Part shown: positions 7,338 through 15,756 of the stretch, piece after piece
Position numbering within the stretch: position 1 is the stretch's first letter
How the letters are laid out: every line of letters starts with the position of its first letter
Source of the DNA: Chitinophagaceae bacterium
GTDB lineage: Bacteria; Bacteroidota; Bacteroidia; Chitinophagales; Chitinophagaceae
NCBI GenBank assembly: GCA_013205585.1
Contig: JABMML010000164.1
Coordinates: forward strand, 1-19,212
Direction: 5' to 3'
DNA length: 19,212 nt
The notes under the pieces: model-generated
Database searches by the model: none
The model's input: only the letters and a program-made list of their open reading frames with translations
Told to the model about the DNA's origin: nothing
Position numbers and translations under genes: made by a program

Positions 7338-8217
7338 ATGTAGTAGGCAATACTTCAGCTGGTGTATCGTCTTTAGTTTCTGGAATTAAATGAATGCCAT
7401 CGGCTTCTATGCTAATCAATTTTAATTTATACAGCATACCTACATTCATTTTAAAGGCTTTTTTACTCATGCCAAAAAATGCATAAATATCATCAGGAGC
7501 CGATTTATCATGGTAAGGTAAAAATCCTTTATGCGATTTTAGTAAACTCATAATTTTTTGGTTGTCATCCGCTAATTTTTCACCTCCTTGTTTACCTAAG
7601 CCAATATCTAATTTATTATCTTCTCTAATTTTCTTTACAAAGGCTTCGTCAATAAATTGACCAATATGTAAATGCGTAAATACTTCATTTTTATAGACTA
7701 ACCCTTGATGCACTTGGTTCACAATTACAACGTATCCAATCTCAGATTCTCTATATACTTGTATTTTAACTTTTTCGCCCTCTTTAACCGTTAAATTATC
7801 GTTGCTAATTTGTTTGTCAATTTTTTCCGTTGCGGCTACTCTTCCAGTTTGTGCGTCAATATATAATTTCACCAAATACTTGCCGCCCAAACGCATAGTG
7901 GATAGCTGTTGTGAGACAGGTACAAATACATCTTTCATTAATCCCCAGTCTAAAAAAGCACCTTGTGAAGTAACTTCTACTACTTTTAAAGCAGCAATAT
8001 CACCTACCACTGCAAAAGGTTCTTGGGTAGTGGCAATTAGCCTGTTATCTGAGTCGTGGTAAACAAATACACTAATAGTATCTCCTATTTGTAAGCCTGA
8101 GGGCACAAAACGTTTTGGAAGCAAAATACCTTCCCCACCATCATCCATATAAAAACCAAAATCAACTTTTCGGTCTACACGCATCAAATTAAACTGACCT
8201 ACATTTATGGTTGACAT
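7336..8217 (-). CDS. cvfB: CvfB-family S1 RNA-binding protein
   Basis: The 293-residue protein fits the CvfB/YitL family of three tandem S1-like OB folds followed by a winged helix. The first S1 unit starts at about residue 7 (FNLMRVDRKVDFGFYM ... GILLPKRFVP). The second is at about 70-140 (LKVVEVTSQGAFLDWGLMKDVFVP). The third is at about 145-205 (VYRESEIGYVVIVNQ ... GLVYKNEVF). The C-terminal part (SHKGFLPYHDKSAPDDIYAFFGMSKKAFK split around residue 240, then a basic helix) is the winged helix. CvfB proteins bind RNA and affect virulence and post-transcriptional control in Gram-positive bacteria; the role here is not known. The gene lies 15 nt after parC and is probably in its operon. Confidence 0.86.
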   Translation of the reverse strand: MSTINVGQFNLMRVDRKVDFGFYMDDGGEGILLPKRFVPSGLQIGDTISVFVYHDSDNRLIATTQEPFAVVGDIAALKVVEVTSQGAFLDWGLMKDVFVPVSQQLSTMRLGGKYLVKLYIDAQTGRVAATEKIDKQISNDNLTVKEGEKVKIQVYRESEIGYVVIVNQVHQGLVYKNEVFTHLHIGQFIDEAFVKKIREDNKLDIGLGKQGGEKLADDNQKIMSLLKSHKGFLPYHDKSAPDDIYAFFGMSKKAFKMNVGMLYKLKLISIEADGIHLIPETKDDTPAEVLPTT

Positions 8218-8232
8218 TATTTATATTTTAAA

Positions 8233-10755
8233 TTAAAACAATTCTGGTTGAGTATCGTTAGGGTCTTTTATGACTACTTTATTCTCCCAAGACATTTCGA
8301 CGGTTTTAGAGAAGTCGACTAATTTAGTACCAATAGCCTTCCAACCCATTATATCCACCATTTTACTTACTTTAAACTTACTCTTTCGAACTTGAGTTCC
8401 TCTTCCGGTATGAACGGCCAATATTGGTTCTGCAAAACTAGATACAGCTTCAACATAATTACCTGCTCCTTCTTTAATAAAAGAGAAAGGTGTTTTTAGC
8501 GTGGTTGTTTCAATGAGGAAGCGTTTAATATTAAATTGTAATTTATCCTTATCTAAATAAACAGCAGTTACAATTTTTTCTGGATCAAACTTTTCCATAA
8601 AAATTACTTTCTCTGGGTCGAAACGTTGGCTTTGTTCTGTATCTGTTACTTCATAATTACCATCCTTGGTAATGACTAATAACTTCTCGTCTTCAAAGGT
8701 ACCCAAATAAATTCCTTTCTCATCGGTATTCAAACGGCCAAACTTATCGTCAAACCATAATTTACGACCCGTTAAGGTACTTTTACCCGCTTCTTTTAAT
8801 TTAATCGCCTTTACAGGATACTTGGTCACCTGATTACCTACACTACTTCTTCCTTTTACTTCCAAGGTATCAAATAGAAAGTTAAATTCTTTAATACGGG
8901 CCGAACAATTGGGGCTTAATATCACTTTAACCGATTCTGCTTCCCCATTCATATTCACCGACATATAATGTACTTTCGACTTTTCTGTGCTCTTGGCTAA
9001 AAAATATTCTTTATCGCGGGTTACGCCAGTTACATTAAACCTTTTTGCATAGGTAATGCCAGATGCGCCGTCAGAATAAACCATATTATAAGTAGTGCGT
9101 TCGTCATTTTTTTGGAAGACCGCTGCATAAATAATATCTTTTCCAATAAATACTTTATCAGAAACCTTTACCACTTTCATCACACCCGATTTGGCGAAGG
9201 CGATAATATCATCATAGTTGGTGCAATCACATAAAAATTCATCTTTTTTCAAGCTGGTGCCCACAAAACCTTCTGCTCTATTAATATATAATTTAGTATT
9301 GGCAATGGCTACCTGCTTTACTTGAATGGTATCGAATTCTTTGATTTCTGTTTTACGCTCCTTACCCTTACCATATTTCTTAGCTAGGTTCTCATAATAA
9401 GCCACACAATAATCCACTAAGTTGGCTAAATGATTCTTTACTTCTCTAATTTCTTCTTCAATGGTTTTTATTTGCGTATTTAATTCATCAATATCTAATT
9501 TATAAATTCTTCTAACGGGCTTATCAGTTAATTTTAAAATATCGGCACGCTCAATGGTTTTTTTAAATTTCTTTTTGAAAGGTTGAAAAGCATCATTAAT
9601 AGCATCAATTACTTTATCCCAGTTAGCATGTTTCTTTTCAAGCTCTTTGTATATTTTTTCTTCAAAGAATATTTTTTCTAAACTAGTAAAATGCCATTTA
9701 TCTTCTAATTCTTTTAATTGAATTTTTAATTCTAATTCCAATAAACCCTTGGTATGGTCTACCGAATGACGTAATAAATCAGAGGCGCCTAAAAATTGAG
9801 GTCTTTGATTAACAATTACACAGGCATTGGGAGAAATACTAATTTCACAATCGGTAAAGGCATATAAAGCATCAATGGTAATATCTGGTGAAATACCTGG
9901 GGCTAAATCAATTTGAATTTCTACTTCAGCTGCCGTCACATCGGTTACTTTTTTAATTTTAATTTTACCCTGGTCATTGGCCTTGGTAATACTTTCCATT
10001 AATTGAGTCGTAGTCACAGCATAAGGAACATCTTTAATAAGCAAGGTTTTTTTATCGAACTCTTCTATGTGCGCCCTCACTCTTACTTTGCTTCCTCTTC
10101 TGCCATCATTATAATTACTTGCATCAATCATACCCCCCGTTTGAAAATCGGGCAATAACTGAAATTTCTTTCCTCTTAAATGCTTAATAGCTGCATCTAT
10201 TAATTCAATAAAATTATGCGGTAAAATTTTTGTAGATAAGCCCACTGCAATACCATCGGCACCTTGCGCTAATAATAAGGGGAACTTCATAGGCAAGGTT
10301 ATTGGCTCTTGCTTACGTCCATCATAACTTAAAGCCCAGTCTGTGGTCTTGCCGTTGAAGGCCACTTCTAAAGCAAATTTGCTCAAACGCGCTTCAATAT
10401 ATCTAGCTGCAGCTGCATCATCTCCAGTTCTCACATCACCCCAATTACCTTGGGTTTCTACTAGCATATCCTTTTGGCCAATATTGACCAAGGCATCTCC
10501 AATACTTGCATCACCATGCGGATGATACTGCATACTTTGCCCAATAATATTAGCCACTTTATTAAACCTGCCATCATCCATTTCCTTCATGGCATGTAAA
10601 ATTCTGCGTTGCACTGGTTTTAATCCATCTTCAATAGCAGGCACAGCACGTTCTAATATAACATAAGAAGCATAGTCTAGGAACCAATTTTTATATTGGC
10701 CCTGAACACCTGATTCATTTTCTGTAACCCTACTTAAATTTTTCTCTTTTGCCAT
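8233..10755 (-). CDS. parC: DNA topoisomerase IV subunit A (ParC/GyrA family)
   Basis: The 840-residue protein has the type IIA topoisomerase A-subunit layout. An N-terminal winged-helix region includes KPVQRRILHAM and QYHPHGDASI. The catalytic Tyr119 is in ARYIEARLSK, the tower follows, then a coiled coil of about residues 340-470. A beta-pinwheel-like C-terminal half of about 500-815 ends in the short acidic tail TQPELF. With ParE it cuts and passes duplex DNA to unlink daughter chromosomes. It is called topoisomerase IV rather than gyrase because the parE-type B subunit is encoded upstream in the same block and no complete GyrA-box was noted; the gyrA/parC split is a judgement. The gap to the upstream cupin gene is 12 nt and to cvfB 15 nt. 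Confidence 0.92.
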   Translation of the reverse strand: MAKEKNLSRVTENESGVQGQYKNWFLDYASYVILERAVPAIEDGLKPVQRRILHAMKEMDDGRFNKVANIIGQSMQYHPHGDASIGDALVNIGQKDMLVETQGNWGDVRTGDDAAAARYIEARLSKFALEVAFNGKTTDWALSYDGRKQEPITLPMKFPLLLAQGADGIAVGLSTKILPHNFIELIDAAIKHLRGKKFQLLPDFQTGGMIDASNYNDGRRGSKVRVRAHIEEFDKKTLLIKDVPYAVTTTQLMESITKANDQGKIKIKKVTDVTAAEVEIQIDLAPGISPDITIDALYAFTDCEISISPNACVIVNQRPQFLGASDLLRHSVDHTKGLLELELKIQLKELEDKWHFTSLEKIFFEEKIYKELEKKHANWDKVIDAINDAFQPFKKKFKKTIERADILKLTDKPVRRIYKLDIDELNTQIKTIEEEIREVKNHLANLVDYCVAYYENLAKKYGKGKERKTEIKEFDTIQVKQVAIANTKLYINRAEGFVGTSLKKDEFLCDCTNYDDIIAFAKSGVMKVVKVSDKVFIGKDIIYAAVFQKNDERTTYNMVYSDGASGITYAKRFNVTGVTRDKEYFLAKSTEKSKVHYMSVNMNGEAESVKVILSPNCSARIKEFNFLFDTLEVKGRSSVGNQVTKYPVKAIKLKEAGKSTLTGRKLWFDDKFGRLNTDEKGIYLGTFEDEKLLVITKDGNYEVTDTEQSQRFDPEKVIFMEKFDPEKIVTAVYLDKDKLQFNIKRFLIETTTLKTPFSFIKEGAGNYVEAVSSFAEPILAVHTGRGTQVRKSKFKVSKMVDIMGWKAIGTKLVDFSKTVEMSWENKVVIKDPNDTQPELF

Positions 10756-10767
10756 ATTTTATCTTCA

Positions 10768-11136
10768 TTAGAGACGGTAAGTATCTTCACTACCTTCTGC
10801 TAAACTGTTTAATTCTATAAAAATAATATCTGTTAGCGCCTTTACTTCATGCCAAACATTGGCTTCAATAATTACTCTTGAAGGCGCTTCAATAGTAATG
10901 GTATCTGTTATATTCGTCTCTAAATTCTTCCAGTTCATTGTAATAGAACCTTGCAGAAGTAACATTTCTTCAGGGTTCTTCCCCGCCGACTTCCCTTTGT
11001 GATAATGTTGCCCACTAATACTGCCAGCCTTTCTATATACTAATAAAAACTCTCCAGTTCTATCGGTGCTAAAATAATGAAGTGCGCCACGCTCATCTAT
11101 TGCTTTTACATCTATTTTAGAAACGCTTACACTCAT
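10768..11136 (-). CDS. Small cupin-domain protein
   Basis: The 122-residue protein is a single cupin (RmlC-like beta-barrel). Motif 1 is seen in SGQHYHKGKS with His44 and His46, a later Glu in NPEEMLLLQG (Glu56 or Glu57) and its Gly. Motif 2 is VIIEANVWHEV with His96. These His/Glu residues would bind one metal ion, as in metal-dependent cupins, so it may be an enzyme or a small-molecule sensor. Neither substrate nor function can be named. It begins with ATG 68 nt after the DUF1835 gene and ends 12 nt before parC, so it is presumably cotranscribed with the topoisomerase IV genes. That placement tells little about its function. Confidence 0.75.
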   Translation of the reverse strand: MSVSVSKIDVKAIDERGALHYFSTDRTGEFLLVYRKAGSISGQHYHKGKSAGKNPEEMLLLQGSITMNWKNLETNITDTITIEAPSRVIIEANVWHEVKALTDIIFIELNSLAEGSEDTYRL

Positions 11137-11204
11137 TTTATTATTTTAAAAAACTATATCTTGTTTTTCTTCTTTATTTACGCTGACTTGTTCTACTAGT
11201 TTAT

Positions 11205-12035
11205 TTAATCTTCTACCACCACTGTTGAACCTCCTGGCATTTGCACCACAATATCCTTCCAACCTTTCTGCCAATTACCTACTAAAATAATTTCACCTAT
11301 TTCTTGCATGGCTTTTAATCTTGATACAATAAAAGTATCCCCTGTTTTAATTTTCATCTTACTAATAATATGTGCTAAAGCACTAGGTAGTTTTTGTGCA
11401 TTTTTAGTAAGTAAAGAAAAAATATCTTTATCATAAAAACTAATGGGCTTACTTATTAGTTTCTTACCGCCTTCTAAAAAGCGAACACCCTCATTTTCTT
11501 GACATAATTTTTTCCACTCATCTGGATCAATTTCAAATTCACTTAAAGTTATTGGGCGCGCTAATTTCTTGGCTTTCAAAAATTCTTTAGGTTGTATTTC
11601 ACTTAAATATGATGGGTAGAATAATTGTCCTTTATCATTTAAAAAAGGCAGATTATTTAAATACAATATTTGTAAGCGACCTTGATAAGGTTTTAACTGA
11701 CTCATTAGCCAATAATAACCGCAAACATCATGTGCATTTTGTCCCATCCAAAACCAAACTTCTTCTTCCGGGTTTTCTTCTATACTTTGAATAAGTTCAT
11801 GCACGGTTAGTTTATCATCCACAATATCTAATTGTTTTTCGTAGGCAGAAAACTCCAATACATTTTTCCACCAATCTCTTCTAGCCTGATAACCTTCGGT
11901 TTCATAGATATCTAATAAGGGGCCCACGGCATAGTCGTCCTTTATTTCAATGACCTTACCTGCTAGTGTCTCGTCTAAGGCTATGGCGGCTTCAATAGAA
12001 GCTATATCTGCTGTATTAAATACTAAGTGTATCAT
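11205..12035 (-). CDS. DUF1835 domain-containing protein
   Basis: The 276-residue protein begins [21 protein letters not shown] and continues with [29 protein letters not shown] split over residues 28-57. This is the characteristic N-terminus of DUF1835 proteins. Residues of about 170-276 form a second domain, with [19 protein letters not shown] and a late [18 protein letters not shown], as in the associated C-terminal DUF3658-type region. No enzyme motif is recognised and no biochemical role is known to me for the family. The ATG at 12035 lies inside the last codons of parE (20-nt overlap), so translation is probably coupled. It is cytosolic, with no signal peptide or membrane segment. Confidence 0.85.
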   Translation of the reverse strand: MIHLVFNTADIASIEAAIALDETLAGKVIEIKDDYAVGPLLDIYETEGYQARRDWWKNVLEFSAYEKQLDIVDDKLTVHELIQSIEENPEEEVWFWMGQNAHDVCGYYWLMSQLKPYQGRLQILYLNNLPFLNDKGQLFYPSYLSEIQPKEFLKAKKLARPITLSEFEIDPDEWKKLCQENEGVRFLEGGKKLISKPISFYDKDIFSLLTKNAQKLPSALAHIISKMKIKTGDTFIVSRLKAMQEIGEIILVGNWQKGWKDIVVQMPGGSTVVVED

Positions 12036-13911
12036 GCGCTTTATCCAATTCTACTTTTAAATTATTGATAATAAAATCCTGTCTCTCTTGGGTGTTCTTA
12101 CCCATATAATATTCTAATAAATGCTGAATATGATCTCCTTGCTCTAAAATAACAGGATCTAATTTTATATCTGCATTAATAAATTTGCCAAATTCTTCTG
12201 GGCTAATCTCTCCTAGTCCCTTAAACCTTGTTATCTCTGGCTTAGTGCCCAATTCTTTTATAGCAGCTTGCTTTTCTTTCTCATCATAACAATAAATAGT
12301 CTTTTGTTTATTACGCACTCTAAATAATGGCGTCTCTAAAACAAATACATGGCCTTTTTTTACTAGGTCTGGGAAAAACTGTAAAAAGAAAGTAAGAATT
12401 AATAAACGAATATGCATTCCGTCTACATCGGCATCGGTAGCAATTACTATTTGATTATACCTTAAGCCTTCTAAACCTTCTTCAATATTTAAAGCGTGTT
12501 GTAGTAAATTAAATTCTTCGTTTTCGTAAACCACTTTTTTAGTGAGTCCAAAAGCGTTCAAAGGCTTACCTCTTAAACTAAATACCGCTTGCGTATCTAC
12601 ATTTCTAGACTTTGTAATACTACCACTTGCAGAATCGCCCTCGGTAATAAATAAAGTACTTCCTTGTTGTAAGGAAATAAACATTTCTTTATTCTTTGTT
12701 GGTAAATCGTCGTTCAAATGCACACGGCAATCTCTTAATTTTTTATTATGCAAATTAGCTTTCTTAGCTCTTTCATTCGCTAATTTTTTAATACCTGCTA
12801 ATTCTTTTCTTTCGTGTTCATTTTGTTCAATTCTTTTTTTAAGCGCTTCAGCAGTGGCTGTGTTTCTATGTAAAAAATTATCTAATTCTTTGGCTAAAAA
12901 TTCAGTAATAAAATTCTTCATGCTTGGCCCACCGTCGGCTACATTCTGAGAACCTAATTTTGTTTTAGTCTGACTTTCAAATACAGGCTCTTGCACTCTT
13001 ACAGAAATAGCTGCTACAATGCTGGTTCTAATATCTGAAGCGTCGTAATCTTTTTTATAGTAATCACGAATCACTTTTATATAGGCTTCTCTAAAGGCTT
13101 GCTGATGCGTTCCACCTTGTGTAGTATATTGTCCATTGACAAAAGAAAAAATATCTTCCCCGTAATCGTTGTTATGAGACAAAGCCACTTCAATATCATC
13201 TCCCTTTAAATGTATAATAGGATATCTAAGTTCGTCTGGATTAGTTTTTCTTTCAAGTAAGTCTAATAAACCATTTTTACTAACATACTTTTTTTCATTA
13301 AATAAAATACTTAAGCCTGCGTTTAAATAACAGTAGTTCCATAATTGCCCATCTATATACTCATTTATATAATGGAAGTTTTTGAACATAGAAGCGTCGG
13401 GCGTGAACACCACCAAGGTACCATTTGCTTCAGTTGTCTTGGTTTCTTTTGTCTCTTGTATAAGTACTCCTTTTTTAAAGCTGGCCGATCTTTGTTTGCC
13501 TTCTCTAAAAGCAGTCACTAAAAAATCTTCACTTAAGGCATTCACCGCCTTGGTACCTACTCCATTTAAACCCACCGATTTTTGGAAGGCCTTGCTATCG
13601 TATTTAGCACCCGTATTTATTTTACTTACTACATCCACAATTTTTCCGAGTGGAATACCACGACCATAATCACGAATAGTGACTTCTTTACCCACTATTC
13701 CAATTTCAATTTGTTTACCATAGCCCATGGTATGTTCATCGATACAGTTGTCAATGACCTCTTTCATCAGTACATAAATACCGTCATCAGGAGCAGAACC
13801 ATCTCCTAATTTACCAATATACATACCAGGTCTTAATCGTATATGTTCCTTCCAATCTAAAGACCGTATCGAATCTTCGTTGTACTCTGATGGAATCTTA
13901 GTTTCTGCCAT
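12016..13911 (-). CDS. parE: DNA topoisomerase IV subunit B (ParE)
   Basis: With the ATG at 13911 the product has 631 residues. It has a GHKL ATPase domain ([10 protein letters not shown] at about 51-60, [22 protein letters not shown]), a transducer domain containing [16 protein letters not shown], and the TOPRIM signature [10 protein letters not shown] and DADVDGMHI binding Mg2+. A final [13 protein letters not shown] region follows. It supplies ATP-driven strand passage for the ParC subunit. The open frame runs on to 14001, but the predicted promoter (13956-13985) lies inside that extension and the extra 30 residues do not resemble ParE. The start at 13911 ([11 protein letters not shown]) is therefore strongly preferred. 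It is the first gene of the parE - DUF1835 - cupin - parC - cvfB block. Confidence 0.93.
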   Translation of the reverse strand: MAETKIPSEYNEDSIRSLDWKEHIRLRPGMYIGKLGDGSAPDDGIYVLMKEVIDNCIDEHTMGYGKQIEIGIVGKEVTIRDYGRGIPLGKIVDVVSKINTGAKYDSKAFQKSVGLNGVGTKAVNALSEDFLVTAFREGKQRSASFKKGVLIQETKETKTTEANGTLVVFTPDASMFKNFHYINEYIDGQLWNYCYLNAGLSILFNEKKYVSKNGLLDLLERKTNPDELRYPIIHLKGDDIEVALSHNNDYGEDIFSFVNGQYTTQGGTHQQAFREAYIKVIRDYYKKDYDASDIRTSIVAAISVRVQEPVFESQTKTKLGSQNVADGGPSMKNFITEFLAKELDNFLHRNTATAEALKKRIEQNEHERKELAGIKKLANERAKKANLHNKKLRDCRVHLNDDLPTKNKEMFISLQQGSTLFITEGDSASGSITKSRNVDTQAVFSLRGKPLNAFGLTKKVVYENEEFNLLQHALNIEEGLEGLRYNQIVIATDADVDGMHIRLLILTFFLQFFPDLVKKGHVFVLETPLFRVRNKQKTIYCYDEKEKQAAIKELGTKPEITRFKGLGEISPEEFGKFINADIKLDPVILEQGDHIQHLLEYYMGKNTQERQDFIINNLKVELDKAHDTLSI

Positions 13912-13955
13912 AATTATCAATGCTTTAGGGGCATAAAAAGGCCCTTGTCTGACTG

Positions 13956-13985
13956 CAAATCTAATGAGCGTGGTGGTTACCCCAA
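13956..13985 (-). promoter_or_regulatory. Promoter of the parE-parC operon
   Basis: Minus-strand reading: TTG at 13985-13983, a 19-nt spacer, then TAGATTTG at 13963-13956. This is an exact fit to the Bacteroidota -7 consensus, with consensus spacing to a TTG -33 box. Transcription would begin near 13950, giving a leader of about 38 nt before the parE ATG at 13911. Its position rules out the upstream start codon at 14001. Confidence 0.7.
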
Positions 13986-14047
13986 TTTTACTTTTCACCA
14001 ATTGCCCTAATTATGTGGATAAACGATTATTCTCTTATCTTTAAAGC

Positions 14048-14188
14048 ATCAAAATAGACCCAAAATACCCCATTACCAATCTTTCTCATATCAAACAGAA
14101 AGCAGGAGAATTAAACGCTGAAAACGATCAATTTCAGGCATTTCTATCAGGAATAGATACTGAAATTATTGACGGTGAAGCATTTTCT
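14048..14188 (+). other. In-frame 5' extension of the YkgJ-family gene lacking a canonical start codon
   Basis: From the in-frame TAA at 14042-14044 to the TTG at 14189 the frame is open for 48 codons (14045-14188) and contains no ATG, GTG or TTG. It translates to a plausible coding stretch (KIDPKYPITNLSHIKQKAG, then NAENDQFQAFL ... DGEAF) like the helical segment that precedes the Cys cluster in related Bacteroidota proteins. Possible non-canonical starts are ATC 14048, ATA 14054 and ATT 14072. A -7-like TATCTTTA lies at 14036-14043 with no good -33 box. A 14-codon ATG frame at 14013 runs into this region in another frame, so a frameshift is also possible. Confidence 0.5.
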
Positions 14189-14575
14189 TTGTCTGAACAA
14201 ATTAGCCCTAAAATAGACTGCACCAGCTGTGGAAACTGCTGTAAAAGCTTAATGGTTAATATTGATGAAGCAGAAGCTTCTAACTTGGCTAACCATTTAG
14301 GAAAAACGAGGGAAGAATTTGATGAAGCCTATATTTCTAAAGGGGAGTCGGGTCGAATGCTTATAAACGCCATACCCTGTCATTTTTTAGTGGGCAATAG
14401 TTGTTCTGTTTATGAACACCGATTTGCGGGCTGCAAAGAATTTCCTGCCTTTCACATTCCTCAATTAAAGAATAGAATGTTTACCACTTTTATGCACTAT
14501 GACCGCTGCCCTATAATATTTAATGTGATCGAAAATTTGAAGTTAAATTTACATTTTAAGAAATCGGAAAAATAA
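14189..14575 (+). CDS. YkgJ-family cysteine-cluster protein
   Basis: The protein carries the Fe-S/Zn-type cysteine cluster of the YkgJ (UPF0153/CxxCxxCC) family. CTSCGNCC is near the start, then AIPCHFLVGNSCSVYEHRFAGCKEFP, which is split around residues 63-89, and a late YDRCPI. Such clusters are thought to bind zinc or an Fe-S centre; the function is not established. Counted from the TTG at 14189 there are 128 residues. This is only the first ATG/GTG/TTG in frame, and the open frame upstream (14045-14188) looks coding, so the true protein is probably about 45 residues longer with an unusual start. The stop codon is followed after one codon by the ATG of the NamZ gene in the same frame (TAA ACA ATG), so the two are co-transcribed. 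Confidence 0.8.
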   Translation: MSEQISPKIDCTSCGNCCKSLMVNIDEAEASNLANHLGKTREEFDEAYISKGESGRMLINAIPCHFLVGNSCSVYEHRFAGCKEFPAFHIPQLKNRMFTTFMHYDRCPIIFNVIENLKLNLHFKKSEK

Positions 14576-14578
14576 ACA

Positions 14579-15748
14579 ATGAGCATTCAATTTGGTGTAG
14601 ATAATTTACTTGCACTTGATCCAAAATGGAAAACAAAAAAGATTGCTTTTTTGACCAATGATGCTGCCACCACTTCTAAAGGTATAGCTAGTAGAAAGGC
14701 TTTAATAGAAGCCGGATTTAATATTATACAATTATTTTCACCCGAACATGGCATAAGTACGAAGGGGGCAGATGGACATAAAATTAAAAATCAGGTAGAC
14801 CTTATTACCAATTTACCTATCATTAGTTTATACAATGAAAAAATAGCACCCACTAAAGATGATCTTAAAGGTATTGAGGTATTAGTTTTTGATATACCCG
14901 ATGCAGGCACGCGTTTCTATACCTATTTATGGACGATGAGTTATTTTATAGAAACAGCTGCTAAATTCAATTTGCCAATATATATATTAGACAGACCCAA
15001 CCCATTAGGCGGCATGTTTAATTTGGTAGAAGGCCCCATGCTTGATAGTTCACTGAGTAGTTTCATAGGAAGGTTTTCAATTCCTATAAAACATCAATCT
15101 AGTTTTGGCGAATTAGCTAAGTATTTTAATGAAAGTCAACATTGGAATGCCGAGCTAAAAGTAATTCCTTGTAAAAATTTAAAAAGAGAGCATTTATTTT
15201 TTGATTGGAATTATAAATGGGTAAATCCATCCCCTGCACTTCAAAATTTTGAAGCCTGTTTACTCTATCCTGGTTTATGTTTATTTGAAGCTACGAATGT
15301 TTCGGTGGGCAGAGGCAGTGACTATAGTTTTGAATGGATTGGCGCTTCTTGGTTTAATATGCCTGCCATTGTAATGGTTTGGCAGAATATTTTAAAAGAC
15401 GATATTAAAATTGAAGCCTTAAGATTAACCATGTTAATCGAGAATGAAATTGAAGATATGAAAGGCATACGAATTAAAGTCATTGCGCCGAATGCATTTA
15501 ATCCGGTATTGACAGGGCTGATATTATTAAAGCTAATTAAGGACATTCACCCACAAGATTTTAAATGGCAACCCTACCCAACGAATGTAAACCCTAGTGG
15601 TGCTAATCACTTATCTTTACTATTAGGCATACCCGATGCTGAAAAAATATTTGACCTACCCCTAAAAGATTGGTTAAATAAAGTAGTATCGGCTTTAAAA
15701 GTATCTAACTGGGAAAAAACAATGCAGCCCTATTTACTTTACGACTAA
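14579..15748 (+). CDS. namZ: DUF1343/NamZ-family exo-beta-N-acetylmuramidase
   Basis: The 389-residue protein matches DUF1343 along its length. It has FSPEHGIS with Glu56 and His57, the proposed catalytic region of NamZ enzymes, and VLVFDIPDAGTRFYTYLWTM at about residues 101-120. It also has LDRPNPLGG near 138-145, and NVSVGRGSDYSFEWIGASW in the C-terminal half. NamZ enzymes release terminal N-acetylmuramic acid from peptidoglycan fragments. There is no signal peptide, and an in-frame stop two codons upstream (14573-14575) rules out a longer N-terminus, so this protein should be cytosolic and would act on imported muropeptides. That location is inferred. It is co-transcribed with YkgJ upstream and with the LTA-synthase-like gene 8 nt downstream. 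Confidence 0.88.
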   Translation: MSIQFGVDNLLALDPKWKTKKIAFLTNDAATTSKGIASRKALIEAGFNIIQLFSPEHGISTKGADGHKIKNQVDLITNLPIISLYNEKIAPTKDDLKGIEVLVFDIPDAGTRFYTYLWTMSYFIETAAKFNLPIYILDRPNPLGGMFNLVEGPMLDSSLSSFIGRFSIPIKHQSSFGELAKYFNESQHWNAELKVIPCKNLKREHLFFDWNYKWVNPSPALQNFEACLLYPGLCLFEATNVSVGRGSDYSFEWIGASWFNMPAIVMVWQNILKDDIKIEALRLTMLIENEIEDMKGIRIKVIAPNAFNPVLTGLILLKLIKDIHPQDFKWQPYPTNVNPSGANHLSLLLGIPDAEKIFDLPLKDWLNKVVSALKVSNWEKTMQPYLLYD

Positions 15749-15756
15749 ATCATTAA

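Noticed and set aside
7802..8062. 86-codon plus-strand frame inside cvfB
   Set aside because: It lies antisense to conserved S1 domains; it is a frame shadow.
12542..12949. 135-codon plus-strand frame inside parE
   Set aside because: It is antisense to the strongly supported ParE TOPRIM region and resembles no protein I recognise.
13912..14001. 30-residue N-terminal extension of ParE
   Set aside because: It contains the predicted promoter of the operon, and the ParE-like sequence begins at the ATG at 13911.
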